Origin: Bacteroidales bacterium
GTDB taxonomy: Bacteria; Bacteroidota; Bacteroidia; Bacteroidales; VadinHA17
Length of the DNA: 64,000 bases
Reading direction: 5' to 3'
Assembly: GCA_029210565.1 (NCBI GenBank)
Contig: JARGFQ010000003.1
Coordinates: 1-64,000 of the forward strand
The position numbers and the translations under genes are program-made. Positions 59,981 to 64,000 of the stretch are shown in pieces. Under the pieces are notes generated by a model. That model was not told the DNA's origin and searched no databases. It saw only the letters and a list, made by a program, of their open reading frames with translations. Position 1 is the first letter of the stretch. Every line of letters begins with the position of its first letter.

Positions 59981-61138
59981 CTCTTTTCCAAAGCCGCAGT
60001 GACTGTATAGCCTTACAGTGATAATCAGTACCAGGGGAATAAGGGCCGGATTGATCCCCTGACCGGCGATGAGTGACACCGGCAGCCATGAGAGGGAGAT
60101 GAAAAAGGCTATCCTGTTCAGCAGAACTGCTTTGTTTCTTGTGAAGAGCAGCACAAACAGCACCGGGATCAGGATATTTATCCCGAGGAACAGGAGGTTG
60201 AAATGGAGTGCATCATGTTCGGAAAAGAGGTTGGTGAAAACCAGCAACATGGCTATGACCGAATAGATAAAATAAATCACAAAATCAGCTGCCTTCACAA
60301 GCTTCGGTCTACCGGGAACGAATGTCATGAGCAGAATAAGCAGCAGTATAAGCCAGAAAACAGCCTGGGGCACCCATGCTTTTGCTGATGGTCTGTCAGA
60401 TGCAGAGAATTCGGCCACTACCTCTGCAGGTCCGGTCAGCGGCTCCCCCGATCCGTCATGGACAATGACCGTATTGCCCATGTTATTCATCAGATGGTCC
60501 GGAAGGAACATCTCATCAAAGGGTGTAGCCTTTTTGTCTGCCTGCAGTCCCAGCAGCATGTCAGCCCCCAGGTCGAGCCACGGCAGAACCTTTTGTTTGG
60601 GATCGACAAGTCTTCGAAAACTATTCTGTTTCTTCCTCTCCTTCTCAGGAAATATTACTGTGTCGGTTGCGGCTGCAGCAACTATGTCACGCACACGGGT
60701 GGCACAGTTGTCGAAGAAGAAGTCGTACCTGTACTTCACATTCTCAGGCTTCAGGTTCTCATTTATAAGTTCGAAGAGTCTCTCTTTTTCCGCGGCGGTC
60801 AGGTTCAGCTTCTGAGACCATACTGACCGGCCTTCGGAGATGTACTCCCTCAGGAAATCCTCATATCCGTAGGCTCCGAGCATGTAGTCAAGCCTTCCCT
60901 TGGCAAAGCGGTAGACGAAATTGGGAGTCGAGAAATCAAAAATACCCCAGTTATAGACCCTGTCAATGGTGGTACCGCGGACGGCAACACGAAGCGCGGT
61001 ATGGCCGTATATCGAGTAGCTCTCCGTGCCCGGAGCGCAGGTAATGATATATACATCGGCGCTGTCGACCACCTGCCCGGCTGATGGCAGGGGTAGCAGG
61101 AGTGTTAGGAGAACGGTGAAAAGAGCCAGCTTTTTCAT
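59975..61138 (-). CDS. DUF4105 (Lnb-like) membrane protein
   Basis: A 387-aa protein. Signal peptide MKKLALFTVLLTLLLPLPSAG; periplasmic DUF4105 domain (~23-200) with YGHTALRVAV and FFDNCATRVRDIV, whose His and Cys are a candidate catalytic pair. About five membrane helices form the C-terminal third (~255-385). DUF4105 proteins in Bacteroides have been reported to act as lipoprotein N-acyltransferases (Lnb); the present domain layout fits, but activity here is inferred. It is transcribed towards the Bat operon but separated by ~90 nt. Confidence 0.82.
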   Translation of the reverse strand: MKKLALFTVLLTLLLPLPSAGQVVDSADVYIITCAPGTESYSIYGHTALRVAVRGTTIDRVYNWGIFDFSTPNFVYRFAKGRLDYMLGAYGYEDFLREYISEGRSVWSQKLNLTAAEKERLFELINENLKPENVKYRYDFFFDNCATRVRDIVAAAATDTVIFPEKERKKQNSFRRLVDPKQKVLPWLDLGADMLLGLQADKKATPFDEMFLPDHLMNNMGNTVIVHDGSGEPLTGPAEVVAEFSASDRPSAKAWVPQAVFWLILLLILLMTFVPGRPKLVKAADFVIYFIYSVIAMLLVFTNLFSEHDALHFNLLFLGINILIPVLFVLLFTRNKAVLLNRIAFFISLSWLPVSLIAGQGINPALIPLVLIITVRLYSHCGFGKEL

Positions 61139-61268
61139 ATCCGAGTATTAATAATGCAAACGTAATTAAAAAAATCAGCTTCCGGTATGCGATTTTCACA
61201 CTGGAAATAGCAGCCGAAAGGCCGCATGACGGTACATCAGTCCCAAAAACAGCCGGACAGACTCCCTT

Positions 61269-62756
61269 CTATTCTTCTGTTGCCATGGCTGCACTGACGG
61301 CATGGTGCCAACCTTTTACAAGGACGCTGGTCTCTCGTGGTTGCATTATTGGCGAGAATAACCTTTCAACCTGCCACTGACTCTTTATCTCGTCAACACT
61401 GCTCCAGTAACCTGTGGCCAGTCCTGCAAGATAAGCAGCCCCCAGCGCCGTGGTCTCTGTTATCCTCGGGCGTACCACGGCAGACTGAAGGATATCAGCC
61501 TGGAACTGCATCAGCAGGTTGTTTGCCGTGGCGCCACCGTCAACTCTTAACTCACTTATTGTCAATTGCGAATCATTCTGCATCGCAAGCAACACATCAA
61601 GTGTCTGGTATGCTATGCTCTCAAGTGCTGCACGTGCAATATGTGCAGCGGTGGAGCCACGTGTGAGTCCCGTGATCATTCCTCTGGCATTCTGGTTCCA
61701 ATGCGGGGCACCAAGGCCGGCAAATGCAGGGACGAAAAAGACCCCCTCACTTCCCTGAACACTGGAAGCAAGCTCTTCAACCTCCGCGGAGCTTCTGATG
61801 ATACCCAGTCCGTCACGAAGCCACTGCACGACGGCGCCGGCAATGAAAATGCTGCCTTCAAGAGCATAGTCAGTCCTGTCACCTATCCTCCACGCTACCG
61901 TGGTAAGAAGTCTGTTGCCTGAAATTACGGGGGTAGTTCCGGTATTCATAACCATGAAGCAGCCGGTGCCGTAAGTATTCTTAACCATGCCCTGTTCAAT
62001 GCACATCTGCCCGAAGAGCGCTGCCTGCTGGTCACCTGCCGTTCCTGCGATGGGTACCGGTGAGGAAAATATCCCGTCAGTATGGCCGAGGAGCTCACTG
62101 GAGGAACGCACCTCAGGCAGCAATCCTGCCGGAATATCGAAGATCCGAAGCAGCTCGTCGTCCCATTCCAGTGTATGTATATTAAACAGCATTGTACGCG
62201 AGGCATTAGTGACATCAGTGACATGCAGCCTGCCGGCGGTAAGGTTCCAGATGAGCCAGGAGTCAACGGTGCCGAAGGCCAGCTCTCCCCTTTCGGCTCT
62301 GGCCCGGGCTCCCGGAATATTGTCAAGTATCCATCTTACCTTCGTGGCAGAAAAGTAGGCATTAATGATGAGGCCGGTCTTTTTGGCAATGACTTCGTCA
62401 AGACCGTCCCTCCTGAGCTGATCACAAAACTCCGAGGTGCGCCTGTCCTGCCACACGATGGCGTTGCAGAGAGGCCTGCCGCTATTTCTCTCCCACACGA
62501 CTGCTGTCTCACGCTGGTTAGTGATGCCGATGGCTGAAAGATGTGAACTGTCGATACCAGCCCTGGCCAGCGCCTCTGCGGCAACTCCTGCCTGCGACGA
62601 CCATATCTCATCCGGATTATGCTCAACCCACCCCGGCTGCGGAAATATCTGGGAGAACTCTTGCATGGCCGTTGCTACCGGCAAGCCCATGTGATTGAAA
62701 ACAATTGCCCTTGAACTGGTTGTTCCCTGATCCAGGGCCAGAATGAATTTATCCAT
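61269..62756 (-). CDS. glpK: Glycerol kinase
   Basis: A 495-aa FGGY kinase that phosphorylates glycerol to sn-glycerol-3-phosphate. N-terminal [21 protein letters not shown], substrate site [63 protein letters not shown], the ATP-binding [20 protein letters not shown] and the C-terminal [16 protein letters not shown] are present. Length is the family norm. No glpF or glpD is nearby. A promoter-like TTTG-N20-TATTTTGG lies 47-78 nt upstream. Confidence 0.96.
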   Translation of the reverse strand: MDKFILALDQGTTSSRAIVFNHMGLPVATAMQEFSQIFPQPGWVEHNPDEIWSSQAGVAAEALARAGIDSSHLSAIGITNQRETAVVWERNSGRPLCNAIVWQDRRTSEFCDQLRRDGLDEVIAKKTGLIINAYFSATKVRWILDNIPGARARAERGELAFGTVDSWLIWNLTAGRLHVTDVTNASRTMLFNIHTLEWDDELLRIFDIPAGLLPEVRSSSELLGHTDGIFSSPVPIAGTAGDQQAALFGQMCIEQGMVKNTYGTGCFMVMNTGTTPVISGNRLLTTVAWRIGDRTDYALEGSIFIAGAVVQWLRDGLGIIRSSAEVEELASSVQGSEGVFFVPAFAGLGAPHWNQNARGMITGLTRGSTAAHIARAALESIAYQTLDVLLAMQNDSQLTISELRVDGGATANNLLMQFQADILQSAVVRPRITETTALGAAYLAGLATGYWSSVDEIKSQWQVERLFSPIMQPRETSVLVKGWHHAVSAAMATEE

Positions 62757-62802
62757 AATTGAGGGGTTTGTAATCGTGTAAAGAGGTTATTGAATGTTTT
62801 TC

Positions 62803-62834
62803 CCAAAATAACTCTTTTTCATGCCTGATCCAAA
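62803..62834 (-). promoter_or_regulatory. Candidate promoter of glpK
   Basis: Minus strand: TTTG (62834-62831), 20 nt, TATTTTGG (62810-62803), a close match to the Bacteroidota -33/-7 pair. It lies in the 153-nt region divergent with the cytidylate-kinase-like gene. Confidence 0.4.
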
Positions 62835-62909
62835 CCGGTAAGCCGCAAAGAGTTTTAAGCCGAAAGTCAGAATAAAAAATTAATTTTACATGAGGAAAAG
62901 CTCACTTCC

Positions 62910-63545
62910 ATGACAGGAAAATATATAATCACCATCGGGCGGCAGCTTGGCAGCGGCGGAAGGGAGATAGGTCAGAAACTGGCTGCCAGGCTGGGTATCT
63001 CATTTTACGACAAGGAGTTGATCAGGCTGGCAGCACAGGAGAGCGGCCTCCGTGAGGAGTTCTTCGAGAGATTTGACGAAAAGAAGCACTTCAGTCTTTT
63101 CCCTGGTTTATTTGGAATCCGCAATTCAATTGCCGAGGATATGTTTTCGAGCTATTACCTGAGCAATGAGACACTCTTTAAGATACAGAGTGATGTGATG
63201 CGCAGGCTGGCTGATGAAGGGCCCTGTCTCTTCGTTGGGAGATGCGCCGATTATGTCATGAAGGAGAGAACAGACTGCCTGAATATCTTTATCAGCGCAG
63301 ACATTGATGACCGCATCGCCAGAATTGCCAGAACACATGACCTCACCGAGGCTAAGGCCAGAGACCTGGTTGAGAAGACTGACAGGGGCAGATCATCGTA
63401 TTACAACTATTTCACCGGCAAAAAATGGGGTGAAGCAACCTCATACCACCTGTGTATCAACTCATCCCTGCTGGGCATAGATGAAACGGTAAGGATGATC
63501 ATCAATGTTGGCCGGTCAAGATTTGACATTCCGGGCAAACGTTAG
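62910..63545 (+). CDS. Cytidylate kinase-like family protein
   Basis: A 211-aa P-loop protein (AAA_26/cytidylate kinase-like). The P-loop is IGRQLGSGGREIGQKLAARL (~residues 8-27), followed by FYDKELIRLAAQESGLREEF, then CLFVGRCADYVMKER and IFISADIDDRIARIARTHDL. RGRSSYYNYFTGKKWGEATSYHLCINSSLLG near the C-terminus is the family tail. Despite the name, substrates of the family are not settled; it differs from Cmk proper. Start ATG at 62910 precedes the P-loop by 10 residues. It is divergent from glpK. Confidence 0.92.
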   Translation: MTGKYIITIGRQLGSGGREIGQKLAARLGISFYDKELIRLAAQESGLREEFFERFDEKKHFSLFPGLFGIRNSIAEDMFSSYYLSNETLFKIQSDVMRRLADEGPCLFVGRCADYVMKERTDCLNIFISADIDDRIARIARTHDLTEAKARDLVEKTDRGRSSYYNYFTGKKWGEATSYHLCINSSLLGIDETVRMIINVGRSRFDIPGKR

Positions 63546-63546
63546 T

Positions 63547-63578
63547 AAAAAAAAAGTCCCGACATTTTCTGCCGGGAC
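63547..63578 (-). terminator. Intrinsic terminator of the cold-shock gene
   Basis: Minus strand: GTCCCGGCAGAAAATGTCGGGAC followed by nine T. Stem arms are gtcccg (63556-63561) and cgggac (63573-63578). It lies between the convergent kinase and cspA genes. Confidence 0.75.
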
Positions 63579-63609
63579 TAAGGTCATTGGTTATGCACTC
63601 TGTTTTTAA

Positions 63610-63801
63610 CTATGCTAGTTTTACATTAACGGCATTTAAACCTTTTTTGCCTTCCTGAAGGTCAAAAGTAACCTCGTCATCCTCCTTGATCCTGTCAATC
63701 AGGCCTGTAGAATGCACAAAATACTCCTTCTCAGAGTCAGCGTCCTTGATGAATCCAAAACCTTTGGATACGTTGAAAAATTTAACAATACCTTTATTCA
63801 T
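63610..63801 (-). CDS. Cold-shock domain protein
   Basis: A 63-aa CspA-type OB-fold. Nucleic-acid-binding motifs RNP1 KGFGFIKDAD and RNP2 EYFVHST are intact; it starts MNKGIVKFFNVSKGFG and ends GLNAVNVKLA. It binds single-stranded nucleic acid and acts as an RNA chaperone. The upstream TACCTTTG (63825-63832 on the minus strand) fits TAnnTTTG, and the downstream terminator makes it a single-gene unit. Confidence 0.95.
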   Translation of the reverse strand: MNKGIVKFFNVSKGFGFIKDADSEKEYFVHSTGLIDRIKEDDEVTFDLQEGKKGLNAVNVKLA

Positions 63802-63824
63802 TACTGATGATTTTAATTAGGCTG

Positions 63825-63832
63825 CAAAGGTA
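63825..63832 (-). promoter_or_regulatory. Candidate -7 element of the cold-shock gene
   Basis: TACCTTTG on the minus strand, an exact TAnnTTTG match, 24 nt ahead of the ATG. The -33 region has no clear TTTG. Confidence 0.45.
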
Positions 63833-63905
63833 AAGGAGTTTTTTTATTTCTCCACCTTTTTTGTGATTTTTATGATATTTATTGAGCCGATTGCCTCCCG
63901 GCAGC

Positions 63906-64000
63906 CTATTTCTTCCAGAATGACCTGGTGAAAAGGGCTATGAAGGTGAATATCTCAAGGCGGCCGATTATCATAAGCAGCATCATTGTGTACTTGGATA
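63906..64000 (-). CDS. TrkH-like potassium uptake protein (C-terminal end only)
   Basis: The last ~31 codons before the right edge read SKYTMMLLMIIGRLEIFTFI, then ALFTRSFWKK and TAG. The MLLMIIGRLEIFT segment and the end ALFTRSFWKK match the conserved C-terminal helix and tail of TrkH/KtrB-type K+ transporter subunits. The rest lies outside the window. Identification rests on this short piece. Confidence 0.7.
   Translation of the reverse strand, partial: SKYTMMLLMIIGRLEIFTFIALFTRSFWKK

Overview
The window is a single stretch of a Bacteroidota chromosome, most likely from the Bacteroidales/Marinilabiliales side. Reasons: the ribosomal L28-L33-DUF4295 set; a complete MoxR-DUF58-BatA/B/C/D/E operon; AraC regulators with a membrane-embedded N-terminus; DUF4105, DUF4956/VTC, DUF2490 and DUF1080 proteins; lipoprotein glycosidases; weak Shine-Dalgarno signals; and several promoters that fit the Bacteroidota -7 consensus TAnnTTTG. 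Base composition looks close to 50% GC and coding density is high. I see no rRNA, phage, plasmid, CRISPR or intact insertion sequence. Species cannot be named from the sequence.

Layout. 1-4.7 kb: rimO (cut by the edge), ftsY, DUF4295, rpmG and rpmB, then cinA and an HD hydrolase. 4.7-7.1 kb: lemA, an HtpX-like protease and a Kv-type channel. 7.2-9.5 kb: two tRNAs, a possible small RNA, fabG, a tandem palindromic repeat and sucD. 9.5-15.2 kb: a membrane AraC regulator, then an outer-membrane barrel, RND/MMPL exporter and LolA-like lipoprotein-sorting protein. 15.3-17.7 kb: a GH18 and a DUF1080 lipoprotein. 17.9-24 kb: mnmE, an acyl-activating enzyme, a GntP permease and a decayed ABC exporter. 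24-28.8 kb: aromatic amino-acid operon behind a tyrosine-rich leader peptide and terminator. 28.9-34.7 kb: CYTH, DedA-like protein, DUF4256, YceI, repeats, an SDR, and a DUF2490/DUF4956/VTC group. 34.9-40.3 kb: sulfatase, DMT transporter, second GH18, GH130 phosphorylase. 40.6-44.3 kb: lysine 2,3-aminomutase (interrupted by TGA), two ATP-grasp ligases and a GNAT acetyltransferase. 44.3-50.8 kb: threonine aldolase, ung, a Cys/Met-metabolism PLP enzyme, and a molybdopterin oxidoreductase with a fused FeS/membrane-anchor subunit. 50.8-61.1 kb: Bat operon and a DUF4105 protein. 61.3-64 kb: glpK, a cytidylate-kinase-like protein, a cold-shock protein and the end of a TrkH-like transporter.

Most striking points: (1) the aromatic operon has a classical ribosome-mediated attenuator, with a 26-residue leader carrying YCYFYYYY, an antiterminator and a GTCCCGT/ACGGGAC terminator; (2) an aminomutase/double ATP-grasp/GNAT cassette that looks like a pathway for a beta-lysine-type conjugate, whose aminomutase carries an in-frame TGA ahead of its PLP lysine; (3) a dispersed family of ~65-87 bp palindromic elements, one of which supplies the C-terminus of a protein.
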